A DNA stretch of 64,000 nt from Kosakonia oryziphila (GTDB lineage Bacteria > Pseudomonadota > Gammaproteobacteria > Enterobacterales > Enterobacteriaceae). Below the pieces are notes generated by a model. It saw only the letters and a list, made by a program, of their open reading frames with translations, was not told the origin of the DNA and did not search any database. Shown here piece after piece: positions 42,601 to 52,137 of this stretch. The stretch spans positions 1 through 64,000 of the forward strand of contig NZ_FMBC01000002.1 in NCBI RefSeq assembly GCF_900094795.1. The letters run 5' to 3'. The translations under genes were made by a program, and so were the position numbers. Position 1 is the stretch's first letter. Each line of letters starts with the position of its first letter.

Positions 42601-43622
42601 TCTTCCGCCTGTGTTTTGCGCTCGGCGGAGGCATCGCCGCCCTGGCTCGCTGCCCGGTTCAGGTATTGCGCCGCCGCCTGATAGTCACCATTGCGCTGGG
42701 CGATATACCCCATGCCCGCCAGTGCATCAGCATCCTGCGGGTTGGTTTGCAATACCTGTTCAAACTGCCGCTTCGCTGTACTGCTGTCGCCGCTGTTCAG
42801 TGCGCTAAAGCCCGCGCCTTTAGCCGCACCGCCGATGTTTTTACGGTAATAATCCTGAACTTCGCTGTCCTGCGGATGGCGCTGTAGCCAGGTGTCGTAG
42901 AAGCGCTCATCGCCGGACTGCGGCCCAAGCCACAGCAGTGCCTGACGTAAACCGGCATCGGCATCTTTGCTGCCACTGGCCATCGGTTCGAGCAGTAAAA
43001 TTCCGTCGCGACGCGTCTCTTCACGCCAGGTGAGCATCTTGCCCAGCGCCACGCGCGCAGCATTGTCCTGCGGATTCTGCGCCACAATGTGCTGCATCTG
43101 CGCCAGCGCTTGCGGATAGAGCGCTTTGTCACTCGCCATCGTCAGGTAGTATTCCGGCGCCAGACCCGGCGGCGGCGTATTGCCGTTAAACAGGCTACGC
43201 CAGGTCTCCAGCGCAGCCGGAATATTGCCGCTCCGCGCCTGCTGACGCGCCAGCGTGAGCTGGCCTTGCGGCACCTGCGCCATCTGTCTGGCGTTATCCA
43301 GCGCCTGTAATTCGCTATCGCCGGGCGCGGTTTGTGCCAGCCGCGCACGCCACTGCGCGGCGGTCTGCAAATCACCATTTTGCTGTGCCCACAGTGCCAT
43401 CAGGTACATCGCCTGGGTGTTATTAGCATCAACCATTAACACCTTTTTCAGTGACTCTATCGCCAGGTCGTCATGGGATTTTTCATGCCAGTAGTTGGCC
43501 TGATCGAACAGGGCTTTTAAGGCCGCTTCATTCGGCGCAGCCTGTGCCTGCCCGGCAACGCTAAGCGCAAGTGCGCCGGAGAGGCAAACGGTCGTCCACC
43601 GTCGGGCGGTTTTGTTTCGCAT
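39627..43622 (-). CDS. bcsC: Cellulose export protein BcsC (operon II)
   Basis: Exporter of 1331 residues: signal peptide (MRNKTARRWTTVCLSGALALSVAGQAQA), a long periplasmic TPR region to about residue 960, and a C-terminal BcsC beta-barrel ending in ESTAGIWLRYMLGDK. It is longer than the operon I copy and has a different C-terminus. A GTG at 43640, overlapping the bcsB stop and preceded by GGAG, is an alternative start that adds six residues. The ATG at 43622 fits the signal peptide better. Confidence 0.94.
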   Translation of the reverse strand: MRNKTARRWTTVCLSGALALSVAGQAQAAPNEAALKALFDQANYWHEKSHDDLAIESLKKVLMVDANNTQAMYLMALWAQQNGDLQTAAQWRARLAQTAPGDSELQALDNARQMAQVPQGQLTLARQQARSGNIPAALETWRSLFNGNTPPPGLAPEYYLTMASDKALYPQALAQMQHIVAQNPQDNAARVALGKMLTWREETRRDGILLLEPMASGSKDADAGLRQALLWLGPQSGDERFYDTWLQRHPQDSEVQDYYRKNIGGAAKGAGFSALNSGDSSTAKRQFEQVLQTNPQDADALAGMGYIAQRNGDYQAAAQYLNRAASQGGDASAERKTQAEDAAFYGQLAQAQQALKEGNVSQALALSAPLAQQSGEQGTAAKLFRADVLRQNKDYAQAEQALRAILTDQPQNAPARENLYYVLRDQNKTAEAQSILRTLPASLQAKLQPRVVTGAPGDPLRRQAQQLAASGNTPQAIVLLRQGVERLPDDPWLRLDLARLLQQSGQQSEAANVMLPAQSSGAGASSLYAAALFASENGGWQQASSLLSRISPAGQNSQTRDLARRVNYNLQMAAADRYLAQGNTVAASNTLKALASTPPESPADAGKLARMLAQTGDLTTAVSLVRANMQQGVQGNAGDYADQIAVLNQAGLNQEAQTFVSSPEMQARSTPAQLAGVRNGYVINEADRLREQGNYAAAYDKLIRALQSDPQNTDLMFAMGRLYQSGKMNKEAGVLYDYLMTRDSDDQAARVGAIDVALAENNVDKAQTLANGLHSNSSPERLLLLARLEEAKGNHQQAMTLLRSARGKLVGLESTNSEATPTIGGVLLADNPFMTTSKTTADTAAPQSLYGQTLPWQVAQVAREPGSNLPGTMRTDLPVETAQSRTLRQVDDMMQQMNEKTGMWLQGEVDIRGRDGESGTSKLTEAKAPLTWSSSPFGDARFEFTATPVSLSSGSASGDAWRRYGSNPLADAASNIATSISNANSSTATDGSDKFTDLARYADASKLTPFTDEGYNNLTSLLSSSRLKSLSASNYKKNYNDAINASTDSQNASGVELNMALSGDSYKLDIGSTPLGQDLTSLVGGVKWSPKLTNYLTLIFTGERRAITDSLLSYVGLQDKYSGQRWGQVTKNGGSVQLSYDDGDAGFYIGGGGYSYLGTDVASNTSMNANAGVYLRPWHDDFRQLQTGLSVSWMDFSKNLSYFTYGQGGYFSPQNYVSVSLPVDLSQKIDNWKLSIGGAVGYQSYTQDKSDYFPTEPEAQKMLQQLANLGFIKEAQYRGTSQNGIGYNFHAGLDYNVNKNMTVGGRVGYDTFGNYNESTAGIWLRYMLGDK

Positions 43623-43636
43623 TGTGGTCACCCTTT

Positions 43637-45922
43637 TCACTTGCTGTTCTCCGGATCCAGACGTTTACGCTCGCGCTGTTTCAGCGCCAGATAGAGCAAC
43701 CAGCCCGCCAGTGAACCAACCAGCAGTCCCAAAATGGCCAGCAGAGCTGAGTGTTGGTTGGCATACCAGACCACCATCATCTGCGGTGGCATTTGACCGC
43801 TCGGGAACTGTTCGCCGACGCGGAAGCTGCGCACACCGTTTTCATTGGTGATGATGGCGACATCGCCGCGAATACCGGCGTTAATGCGCGACGAGGCCAG
43901 ATCGTTATGCAGATGCGAAAGCTGTTCATCGCTGCTGCCCAGCGCCAGTACCACCAGGCGCTCATCGTTCCACGGCGAGCGGAAACTGATAAAGCCGCGC
44001 CACGCTTCGTTAGAGGAGAAGTAGCGGTCGGCTTCCAGGCCTTCGGCCGCCCAGTCCCCCGCTATCCAGCGCTGCACTTTCTGCCACAGGGAAGGCGCAC
44101 GCACGCCCAACGTGTTGTCACGGGTGATAAACGGTGAGTCCGCCAGCAGCGCGTGGTTGAAGTCGTGTTGATCCATGCCCGTGACCGCAAGCACGTCGCG
44201 ATCGCGCACCAGTTCTTGCAGGCCGCCGCCAGTGGGAACGCCGAGCACCACGCGGTTATGTCCCAGCGCCGTTCCGGTGGCATTACCGGAGCGCGCAGCC
44301 ATATCCAGCAGCGTAGCGAGCTGCGTTTCTGACGGGTTCTGCGGCAGCATCAGCACTGTTTCCGCATAGTCCGCCATGCGAGTAAACGGGAACGACGCGC
44401 CAACGAAATAGGAGAGGTTCGGCAGCAACGCAAAGTGACGCGTGTGGCTTAAATCAATCCATGAATCATCGTCAATACGGCTCTTAATGTTGTTGTTGAG
44501 CAAGGTGCTGCACGGCGCATTCTCTTTCGGCACGATGTTGAAGTAGAGCGAGAGCTGGTTATCACCGTAGATCATGTACGGTTCTAGCGGCATATCGAAC
44601 GACTCCTGGCGTGCATCGCCGCCCAGTTTGTGCCACAGCGTTTCCAGCGCACCCTGTTTATTGACCGGCAGGTTGTGCAGGAAAGTGTCGTTCATGGTCA
44701 TGCTCAGCCAGGAGCGCTGCTCGTCGATCCAGTTTTCCGACGGGAAGCGGTAACCAATATGCAGTGGGATGGTTTCGCCATCCCACAAAAACAGATCCGG
44801 CGCAGCGCGAAATGCCACCTGCAACGGCGAGTGCCAGATCCCGGTGGAGGTCAGGTTTTGATCTTTGCGGATCAACTCATGAAGCTTGATGGGACGATCG
44901 GTTGGGATCCAGCGCGGCGCATCATAGGGTTTGCTCGATGGAATGGTCTGCGCCGTAACATCGATTGCAGGTGTTTGCGGCTTGAAATTGCCCCGCGTCA
45001 GCCGCCATGCCGCCGCACGCAGTTCATGTTCATCTTTGCCGACAACCAGCAGCAGTTTGTACACCGGGTTCGCCGGGTTATCGATAATTTTCAGCAACGG
45101 CTGCGTGGTTTGCGGCAACGTCAGGCCGCCGATCTGCTCGCCAGGATGGCCGATCAGGATACCGTTCTGTTCCGGCAGGCGATCGTGATACGCCGCAAAC
45201 GAGATGCCGCGATAATCGGCCTCAATCCCCATCCACGAGGAGATCAATGCACCCGCGCTAATGGCATCGGCGCTCAGCGTCGCGCCGAACGCCATCGCAA
45301 TGGTCGTTGGCGACATCTGCATGCTGTCAAAGAACGGGCGCGGGAAGTGGCTCAGATCGGCGCCGACATCCAGTTGCTGACCTTCCAGCTCAAAACGCGA
45401 ATCCGGCAGGACAGTGACACGATACTTATCGTTCAGATCGCGCTGGCACTGCATCGCATCGCCATCATTGATTTTGAAGCTCAGGTTGTTACTGGAAACC
45501 ATCAGCGCTGCCGGAATATCTAGCTGGTAGCGCGACAAATCGCTATCGGTCGCGGTCAGCGGTACGGTGCCCAGCGGCTGGCCGTTAAGCATCAATTGCA
45601 AGGTCGCATTACGCGCCGCCATTGCCGGGGAGACCTTCAGATTCAGCGCCAGCCGGGCGTTGGTAATCACCTGATCCATCGGCAGGGTAAAATCGACGCC
45701 GCCCTGGAACTGGCCGCCGCTCAGGGTTAACCCCTGCGGTTGCCCCATCTGCGCCAGACTAACGCTATTGATCACAGACGGCACAAAGGCCGATGCGCTT
45801 TGCGCCGTTGTCGGCGGGGGTAAATTGACCGGCAGCAGCGACGAAACCGTTGTTTCCTCACTGTGCAGCGGCGCCATAAACAGTGTACCGATCAGCATAG
45901 CCAGCGTTGTCAGATGTTTCAT
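43637..45922 (-). CDS. bcsB: Cellulose synthase regulatory subunit BcsB (operon II)
   Basis: Periplasmic subunit of 761 residues. A signal peptide (MKHLTTLAMLIGTLFMAPLHS) is followed by a short Pro/Ser linker, carbohydrate-binding and flavodoxin-like domains, and a C-terminal anchor (ALLAILGLLVGSLAGWLLYLAL). It overlaps bcsA by four bases and touches bcsC, so it is cotranscribed. It is clearly diverged from the operon I BcsB. Confidence 0.95.
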   Translation of the reverse strand: MKHLTTLAMLIGTLFMAPLHSEETTVSSLLPVNLPPPTTAQSASAFVPSVINSVSLAQMGQPQGLTLSGGQFQGGVDFTLPMDQVITNARLALNLKVSPAMAARNATLQLMLNGQPLGTVPLTATDSDLSRYQLDIPAALMVSSNNLSFKINDGDAMQCQRDLNDKYRVTVLPDSRFELEGQQLDVGADLSHFPRPFFDSMQMSPTTIAMAFGATLSADAISAGALISSWMGIEADYRGISFAAYHDRLPEQNGILIGHPGEQIGGLTLPQTTQPLLKIIDNPANPVYKLLLVVGKDEHELRAAAWRLTRGNFKPQTPAIDVTAQTIPSSKPYDAPRWIPTDRPIKLHELIRKDQNLTSTGIWHSPLQVAFRAAPDLFLWDGETIPLHIGYRFPSENWIDEQRSWLSMTMNDTFLHNLPVNKQGALETLWHKLGGDARQESFDMPLEPYMIYGDNQLSLYFNIVPKENAPCSTLLNNNIKSRIDDDSWIDLSHTRHFALLPNLSYFVGASFPFTRMADYAETVLMLPQNPSETQLATLLDMAARSGNATGTALGHNRVVLGVPTGGGLQELVRDRDVLAVTGMDQHDFNHALLADSPFITRDNTLGVRAPSLWQKVQRWIAGDWAAEGLEADRYFSSNEAWRGFISFRSPWNDERLVVLALGSSDEQLSHLHNDLASSRINAGIRGDVAIITNENGVRSFRVGEQFPSGQMPPQMMVVWYANQHSALLAILGLLVGSLAGWLLYLALKQRERKRLDPENSK

Positions 45923-48027
45923 ACGCTGCCCTCCTCCGCTTTCGCCGCCAGTTCTGCCCGCAGGCGGCGGTTTTCCCGACGCGATTTCCAGGTCAGCCAG
46001 AAGAGATCAAAAACGCTGCGCACAATGGTCACCATCGAGCGGAATGGGTTGTCCTGCGGTTTCGGCGGATGGATCCAGGCGTCCGCGCGGGAAAGCACCA
46101 CGCGCACCAGTTCACGGCGGCGCGATGGCGGAATATCGTCGAACATCAGGCGGATATACTCTGCATCGCTGGCGATGATGCGAACCGGAATGGCAATCGC
46201 ACCCGATTGCAGCAGCAGTTCAATCTCTTCGATTTCATCGCTCTGATGGCGATCGTCCGGCACCACGATACGGCAGCCGCCCATCGATAAATCGGCGGTC
46301 TTGCTGCGTGAGGTAATACCGCTGGCATAGTGGATCAACACCGGAATATCGACATCAATACGGATTGTTTTGCGGGTCTGGCGGGTTTCCCGCGCCACGG
46401 CAATCGCCGCCAGCAAGAAGATCAGGCTGTACAGACCCCAGCCAACATTGAGGGCGATAACGCGCGGATCGACGCCAAAGTAATCATGGGCGCAAGCGCG
46501 GACAATCCCGGCAACCACGCCGGCTGCCAGCAAAACCGCAATAATCAAATGCGGGCGCACCACACTGAAATCAAAATAGCCAACGTTCAGCAGGCCGCCT
46601 TTATCGGTGACGTTAAATTTCCCGCGTTTCGGGAACAACATAGTGACCATTGTCGGCAGGACAATATGGAACGCCAGCACGATGTCATAAATCTCGCCCC
46701 AGAAGCTGTAACGGAAGCGTCCGTTCAGACGCGAATTAACGTACACCGCAAGGAACAAATGCGGCAGCGCATAGGCAAAGACCAGACTGGCCGAGGAGTG
46801 AATAATGTTCAGGTTAAATAGCAAATAAGCCAGCGGCGCGGTCAAAAAGGCGATTCGCGGCAGCGCGAACTGGTAATAAAGCATCGCGCTCAGGTAGCAC
46901 AGACGCTGCGGAAGGGTCAGCCCGCGTCCCAGCAGCGGATTGTCGAGGCGGAAAATCTGGGTCATGCCACGCGCCCAGCGGGTACGCTGGATCACATGCA
47001 GTACCAGACGTTCGGTCGCCAGACCTGCCGCCAACGGGATATCGACAAACGCCGTGCCCCAGCCCAGACGCTGCAATTTCAGCGCGGTATGCGCATCTTC
47101 AGTCACCGTTTCCACGGCAAAACCACCAATCTCCTCCAGCGCGCTGCGACGGATCACTGCGCACGAGCCACAGAAAAAGGTGGCATTCCAGTTGTCGTTG
47201 CCTTGCTGGATCGGGCCGTAGAACAGCGAGCCTTCATTGGGAATGTTACGGCCTACCGACAGGTTGCGTTCAAATGGATCCGGTGAATAGAAGTAGTGTG
47301 GCGTCTGCACCAGCGCCAGTTTCGGATCTTTCAGGAAACCGCCGACCGTGGCTTGCAGGAAAATTCGCGTGGCGACATGGTCGCAGTCGAAGACACAGAT
47401 CAGCTCACCGTGGGTAAGCTTCATCGCGTGGTTCAGGTTGCCCGCTTTGGCGTGCGCGTTGTCATTACGGGTGATATACCCGACGCCGACATCGGCGGCG
47501 AACACCGCAAACTCCCGGCGTTTGCCGTCATCAAGCAGGTAGATGTTCATCTTATCGCGCGGGTAGTCAATACACTGCGCGGCGAGCACCGTATCACGCA
47601 CTACATCCAGCGGTTCGTTGTAGGTCGGAATGTAGACATCCACCGTCGGCCACAGGCTCATATCATCCGGCAGTTGTACGAGTTCACGCTTCAGCGGCCA
47701 CACAGTTTGCAGGTAGCTCAGCAGCAGCATCACCCATACATAGACTTCCGCCAGGAATAGCCCCATGCCAAGCAGAGTTTCAATCTCTGAGTTAAAATGC
47801 AGGGTTTGCGTCAGGCGGAAATAGATATAGCGTGTCGACAACAGCGCCGACATCACGACCATAATCACTGAAACGCTGCGCTTTTTGCAAAAGCCAAGCA
47901 GGAATAAAATGCCTATGCTGATCAGGCCAAAAATATACTGCTTTTGGCTGTCCATCGGCGTAATGACCACCAGCAGGGCGACAGGAACCATTGCCAGCAC
48001 CAGCAAAACAGAAATAAGCTTTTTCAT
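45919..48027 (-). CDS. bcsA: Cellulose synthase catalytic subunit BcsA (operon II)
   Basis: GT2 enzyme of 702 residues, intact. It has N-terminal membrane helices, the active-site motifs DDGKRREF, FDCDHVATR, TEDAHTALKL and QRTRWARG, further helices, and a C-terminal PilZ domain (TRQTRK then DLSMGG) for c-di-GMP activation. It lacks the N-terminal extension found in E. coli-type BcsA. The start at 48027 (MKKLISVLLVLAMVPVALL) is preferred over an upstream extension that overlaps bcsQ. With the other bcsA interrupted, this may be the working synthase. Confidence 0.96.
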   Translation of the reverse strand: MKKLISVLLVLAMVPVALLVVITPMDSQKQYIFGLISIGILFLLGFCKKRSVSVIMVVMSALLSTRYIYFRLTQTLHFNSEIETLLGMGLFLAEVYVWVMLLLSYLQTVWPLKRELVQLPDDMSLWPTVDVYIPTYNEPLDVVRDTVLAAQCIDYPRDKMNIYLLDDGKRREFAVFAADVGVGYITRNDNAHAKAGNLNHAMKLTHGELICVFDCDHVATRIFLQATVGGFLKDPKLALVQTPHYFYSPDPFERNLSVGRNIPNEGSLFYGPIQQGNDNWNATFFCGSCAVIRRSALEEIGGFAVETVTEDAHTALKLQRLGWGTAFVDIPLAAGLATERLVLHVIQRTRWARGMTQIFRLDNPLLGRGLTLPQRLCYLSAMLYYQFALPRIAFLTAPLAYLLFNLNIIHSSASLVFAYALPHLFLAVYVNSRLNGRFRYSFWGEIYDIVLAFHIVLPTMVTMLFPKRGKFNVTDKGGLLNVGYFDFSVVRPHLIIAVLLAAGVVAGIVRACAHDYFGVDPRVIALNVGWGLYSLIFLLAAIAVARETRQTRKTIRIDVDIPVLIHYASGITSRSKTADLSMGGCRIVVPDDRHQSDEIEEIELLLQSGAIAIPVRIIASDAEYIRLMFDDIPPSRRRELVRVVLSRADAWIHPPKPQDNPFRSMVTIVRSVFDLFWLTWKSRRENRRLRAELAAKAEEGSV

Positions 48028-48043
48028 AGGTTGCCCGTGAGCG

Positions 48044-48847
48044 TTAGAAACCAGACATGCGCGGCGAGTTGTGAACCGTCCCGTCACCGATTTGGACGCC
48101 TAAGATGCCGGCGACGCGTTTTGCAATAAGTTCAATATCGAAAGCGGCTGCGGAAGCCGGGCTAAAATCGAACACCGACTGCTGTGAGGCATTCGCTTCA
48201 GCAACACTTTCATCGCGGTGCAGCACACCCAGAAGCTGGTTACCCAGGCGCTGCTCAAGAAACGTGGTGACATCACGGCTGATCTGGCGGCGATTGTCGC
48301 TCTGGTTGACCACAAAATAGTGGCCAGCTTTACGGTTGAGCACCTCTCCCGTCAGGCGGTTGTTTTCGATTTGTGGCAGCAGGGAGAGCGATGCGGTATC
48401 CGCCAGCAACGTCACCAGATGCACATCAGCCAGCCGCGACATGGCCTTTAACGCAGCCGACGGCCCTGGAGGAAAATCCGCGACGATAATCAGCCCAGGA
48501 TAGTTCAACAGCGCATTCAGCCCACGCGTTAAAAAGTGCTCGTCATTCGCCAGCCGCTCTTCAAATGTGAGGCGCTGCTTTTCCGTGGCATCGCCATAAG
48601 GCAGAACGAAGATATTGCCGCCTGCGGTCAGGACAAACTGGCTCCAGTCCGATGATTCCGCCGCTTTGGTAACGTAGCCGCGCCCGTCGGTGAGCGGTAC
48701 ACCGAAATGCAGGCGCAGCGCATTCTGCACGTCAAAATCGAGCGCCAGCACTTTACTGCCTGAACGGGCCAGCGCATACGCCAGATTCGCCGTCAGGGTC
48801 GTTTTTCCGACACCGCCTTTCGGCGAACAAACACAAATCAACGGCAT
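48044..48847 (-). CDS. bcsQ: ParA/MinD-like ATPase BcsQ (operon II)
   Basis: P-loop ATPase of 267 residues with a standard deviant Walker A, SPKGGVGKTTLTANLAYAL (about residues 8–26), and DFDVQNAL as the A′ motif. It is of the YhjQ/BcsQ type found in class I bcs operons, and keeps the Lys residues missing in the operon I copy. It starts within the last ten bases of bcsO and ends 16 bp before bcsA. Confidence 0.93.
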   Translation of the reverse strand: MPLICVCSPKGGVGKTTLTANLAYALARSGSKVLALDFDVQNALRLHFGVPLTDGRGYVTKAAESSDWSQFVLTAGGNIFVLPYGDATEKQRLTFEERLANDEHFLTRGLNALLNYPGLIIVADFPPGPSAALKAMSRLADVHLVTLLADTASLSLLPQIENNRLTGEVLNRKAGHYFVVNQSDNRRQISRDVTTFLEQRLGNQLLGVLHRDESVAEANASQQSVFDFSPASAAAFDIELIAKRVAGILGVQIGDGTVHNSPRMSGF

Positions 48848-49359
48848 GACGCGATCCTTTCTAACAACGAGTGCAATGGCTGGTTTTTTTCCGTTTTCGG
48901 CTTTGCTTCCGGCGTTTTGGCGGCGAAGAGTTGCGCGTAATTGACGGCGGCAGATTTTACCCCTCCGGCAGTCAGCGCTCTCACCGGGGCGGACTCGGGA
49001 ACCGAAGCGGGCTCGGGCACCGAAGCGGGCTCAGGCACCGAGGGCGGGATGACCGTCGCAAGCTGGCTGGCAACCGCTTGAAAAATGGAAGGAGCCGGTG
49101 TTGACGCAGGCTCGTTGACGTCGGCAGCGGATGTGTTCTCTGTGCTGGCAAAAAGATCCGGTTCAACGGATTGCGGGACGGGGACAGAAACATGGCCGCC
49201 CATGGTCAGCATCGATTCATCCGTTGCCGGAGAGAGTTGCTGGATCAGCGTCCAGTTTCCCTGGTCGCTGCCAGGGTTTTGCGCGGAGAGATCCTTAAAA
49301 TTGTGTTTCTGGTTGCGGGTTTTATCCTTAAACCTCTGCAAATCATCATAATGATTCAT
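48838..49359 (-). CDS. bcsO: Proline-rich accessory protein BcsO
   Basis: Protein of 173 residues from MNHYDDLQRFKDKTRNQKHNF. The N-terminus is charged and conserved, and the rest is low-complexity, rich in Pro, Ala, Ser and Val. It includes three tandem EPASVP-type units (about residues 112–130). The C-terminus (SLLERIASCR) is helical. The first position in a bcsOQABCDZ operon and these features match BcsO of Dickeya and Enterobacter. Its role is not well defined. The first gene of operon II, so its promoter should lie upstream of 49359. Confidence 0.85.
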   Translation of the reverse strand: MNHYDDLQRFKDKTRNQKHNFKDLSAQNPGSDQGNWTLIQQLSPATDESMLTMGGHVSVPVPQSVEPDLFASTENTSAADVNEPASTPAPSIFQAVASQLATVIPPSVPEPASVPEPASVPESAPVRALTAGGVKSAAVNYAQLFAAKTPEAKPKTEKNQPLHSLLERIASCR

Positions 49360-49942
49360 TGTTAATCTCATGATTTACAAAATAATATTGTCCCCACCAC
49401 CGCTAAAGATCTCAGCGCCCGGATATTGGTCGAGTTGTGGCTTTTTATTTTGGCTGTGCTGTGTTGCGTGGGTACGAGATAATGTTTCGGCGATGACCTT
49501 CCGCCTGTTTTTACGTGTTGCATTTCAGGATTGCTAACACGATGTTTATTTCCGGTAAATATATAAACAATCCCCATACATGTGCCATCTTTTTTTGTCG
49601 CGGTATCCATTAAAGTATTAACGTCCAAAAATTCAGCGACATCATAGGTATAAAAACCAATTTAAACCAAATTATTATTAATTAATAACGCTTAATAATT
49701 TATTAAAAGAGTATTAATCCAGACAAAGAAATAATATTTTTAATTTTCAATTACATATTGAAATATTTAGAAATAATCAGCAGGAGTCACAAAACTGTTT
49801 TATTCCGCTAACCCATTATTCCTGCTGGAATTATCTCTGCGTCCGTTTTTTTAAGGGAAATTTATTGGAAGTTCCAAAATGAATCCGGAATGTTTATAAG
49901 AATTGTCAGCAACGGAAAATATCGGCTAAGCGGGTTCAGAGT
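49360..49942. promoter_or_regulatory. AT-rich region upstream of the second bcs operon
   Basis: About 580 bp with strongly AT-rich stretches (especially 49630–49800) and no convincing gene. It must contain the promoter of bcsOQABCDZ, reading leftwards. I see no operator that I can name. The size and composition would suit H-NS-type silencing or a long regulated leader, but that is inference. Confidence 0.45.
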
Positions 49943-50090
49943 AAGAGCCTATCCCAGTAGGCGTAATTGTTGCCGGTGGTTTGGACACGGACAGCGCGGA
50001 AAAACCGGAGCGTACACGTAGTACGTGAGGATTTTGAGCACTGCCCAGGGCCAAACCAGCAAATAAAATAGCCTAATGAGATAGGTTCTA
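49943..50090. mobile_element. MITE-like repeat of about 148 bp
   Basis: The ends are imperfect inverted repeats of 22 bp: AGAGCCTATCCCAGTAGGC from about 49945, and AGAACCTATCTCATTAGGC on the opposite strand from about 50089; about 17–18 positions agree. The interior has no gene and includes a CGTACACGTAGTACGTGAGG palindromic segment. I recall closely similar sequences scattered through Enterobacter and Klebsiella intergenic regions. A shorter relative lies at 20248–20273. No transposase is present. Confidence 0.7.
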
Positions 50091-50099
50091 AGATGGCAG

Positions 50100-50125
50100 G
50101 CCCGGCAACCTGAATGCTGCCGGGC
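50100..50125 (-). terminator. Hairpin downstream of dppF
   Basis: GCCCGGCA (50100–50107) and TGCCGGGC (50118–50125) form a perfect 8-bp stem just after the dppF stop on the minus strand. It is the likely 3' end of the dpp operon transcript, though no clear T-run follows. Confidence 0.6.
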
Positions 50126-50133
50126 ACAGTGGA

Positions 50134-51147
50134 TTACGCGTGTGGTTTCTCGCCGTTTTCTTCCTGGTCGACGGCAAAGCAGGCGACCAATTGACCACCG
50201 TAATCTTTCAGTTGCGGCTGCAACTGCGTGCAGGGGCCGAAACGACGGGAGCAGCGGGCGTTAAAGGCGCAGCCCGGCGGTGGATTCAGCGGGCTTGGCA
50301 GCTCGCCGATCAGTTTAATGCGCTCGCGGCGCTCATCCGGATTCAGGCGCGGCGTTGCAGAGAGCAGCGCCTGAGTGTACGGGTGACGCGGATTAGAGAA
50401 GATCTGGTCTTTCGTGCCTTTCTCCACACAGCGGCCGAGATACATCACCATCACTTCATCGGCAATATGCTCAACCACAGACAGATCGTGGGAGATAAAG
50501 ACGTACGAAAGCCCCAAGTCCTGCTGCAAATCCATCATCAGGTTGAGCACCTGCGCACGCACGGAGACGTCCAGCGCGGAAACCGGTTCGTCGGCAATCA
50601 CGACGTCCGGATCGAGCATCAGGCCGCGGGCGATAGCAATACGCTGACGCTGACCGCCGGAGAACATATGCGGATAGCGATCGTAATGCTCGGTTTTCAG
50701 ACCGACTTTCGCCATCATCGCCAGCGCTTTTTCCCGACGCGCCTCTTTGCTGAGGGAAGTGTTAATCAGCAGAGGTTCTTCGAGGATCTGCCCCACTTTT
50801 TTACGTGGGTTCAGCGAGCCATACGGGTTCTGGAAGACGATCTGAATCTTCTGCCGACGCAGCTTCTGCGCATGGGGATCGTGTTTCAGCAGATCCTGAC
50901 CCTGGTAATACAGCTCGCCGCCAGTCGGGGTTTCAATCATCGTCAGCAGACGACCGAGCGTGGATTTACCACAGCCAGATTCACCCACCACTGCCAGCGT
51001 TTTACCACGCTCCAGGGTGAACGACACGCCATCCAGCGCCTTCACCAGGCGTTCCGGGGCAAACATCCCCTTCTTCACCGGGTAGTATTTTTTCAGGTCG
51101 ATAGCCTGCAACAGCGGCTGTTGCGGGGTGGCCTCGTGCATACTCAT
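50134..51147 (-). CDS. dppF: Dipeptide ABC transporter ATPase DppF
   Basis: ATP-binding protein of 337 residues for dipeptide import. Walker [13 protein letters not shown] (about residues 54–65), ABC signature [14 protein letters not shown] and Walker B DVVIADEP are intact. The C-terminal oligopeptide-type domain has cysteines ([15 protein letters not shown]) typical of an iron-sulfur-binding tail in this family. The start overlaps the dppD stop (ATGA). Confidence 0.97.
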   Translation of the reverse strand: MSMHEATPQQPLLQAIDLKKYYPVKKGMFAPERLVKALDGVSFTLERGKTLAVVGESGCGKSTLGRLLTMIETPTGGELYYQGQDLLKHDPHAQKLRRQKIQIVFQNPYGSLNPRKKVGQILEEPLLINTSLSKEARREKALAMMAKVGLKTEHYDRYPHMFSGGQRQRIAIARGLMLDPDVVIADEPVSALDVSVRAQVLNLMMDLQQDLGLSYVFISHDLSVVEHIADEVMVMYLGRCVEKGTKDQIFSNPRHPYTQALLSATPRLNPDERRERIKLIGELPSPLNPPPGCAFNARCSRRFGPCTQLQPQLKDYGGQLVACFAVDQEENGEKPHA

Positions 51148-52127
51148 AGTGTTGGCCTCCCGGCGTCATCGAGTGGGTAGTGACATTTGGACTGACGGCC
51201 GCCATCAACGGTGTTCAGGGCCGGTTCCTGCTCGCGGCATTTATCCGTTGCATACGGGCAGCGCGGATTCAGCAGGCAGCCATTGGGGCGATCATATTTG
51301 CCCGGAACAACACCAGGCAGCGAAGCCAGACGCGCTTTGTCCTGCGCAAACTCCGGCAGTGCGCGCAGTAGCGCCTGGGTGTAAGGATGGCGCGGCGCGC
51401 GGAAGATATCTTTCGCTTCGCCGCTTTCTACCACCTGGCCGGCGTACATCACAATGATTTTGTGCGCCGCTTCCGCCACCAGCGCCAGATCGTGAGTGAT
51501 CAGGATCAGCGCCATATTCTCTTTTTGCTGCAACTCCAGCAAAAGCTCAATGATCTGCGCCTGGATGGTCACATCCAGCGCGGTGGTGGGTTCATCGGCA
51601 ATCAGCAGTTTTGGCTGGCAGGCAATCGCCATGGCAATCATCACGCGCTGGCTCATACCGCCGGAGAGCTGGTGCGGGTATACATCCAGACGCGAGGCCG
51701 GATCGGGAATACCGACCTGCGTCAGCAGGTCAATTGCGCGCTGACGACGGGTTTTTTTATTCCCGCCCTGATGCACCTTAATCGCTTCCATTATCTGGAA
51801 ACCGACCGTGTAGCACGGGTTCAGGCTGGTCATCGGATCCTGGAAAATCATCGCCACTTCGGAGCCCACCAGACTACGGCGCTCTTTTTCCGAAATACGT
51901 TTCAGATCCTGGCCGTTGAACTTCAGGTTGTCGGCCATTACGCGGCCGGGGAAATCAATCAATCCCATAATCGCCAGTGAACTGACGGATTTACCGGAGC
52001 CGGACTCACCAACGATACCAACCACTTCGCCCTGGTTCACGCTGTAACTTACGCGGTCTACGGCGCGGAACTCGGAGCCAACGTCGCCGAAGTGCACCGA
52101 TAATTTATCTACATTTAATAACGCCAT
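51144..52127 (-). CDS. dppD: Dipeptide ABC transporter ATPase DppD
   Basis: ATPase of 327 residues, partner of DppF. Walker [14 protein letters not shown], signature [16 protein letters not shown] and Walker [13 protein letters not shown] are present. The C-terminal domain carries a Cys set ([18 protein letters not shown]) like DppF. It overlaps dppF by four bases and starts 10 bp after dppC. The sequence is close to E. coli DppD. Confidence 0.97.
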   Translation of the reverse strand: MALLNVDKLSVHFGDVGSEFRAVDRVSYSVNQGEVVGIVGESGSGKSVSSLAIMGLIDFPGRVMADNLKFNGQDLKRISEKERRSLVGSEVAMIFQDPMTSLNPCYTVGFQIMEAIKVHQGGNKKTRRQRAIDLLTQVGIPDPASRLDVYPHQLSGGMSQRVMIAMAIACQPKLLIADEPTTALDVTIQAQIIELLLELQQKENMALILITHDLALVAEAAHKIIVMYAGQVVESGEAKDIFRAPRHPYTQALLRALPEFAQDKARLASLPGVVPGKYDRPNGCLLNPRCPYATDKCREQEPALNTVDGGRQSKCHYPLDDAGRPTL

Positions 52128-52137
52128 CTCGAACCTC

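Noticed and set aside
49368-49628. 86-codon open frame upstream of bcsO
   Set aside because: No ribosome site, no recognisable similarity and poor composition in an AT-rich leader; kept as intergenic.
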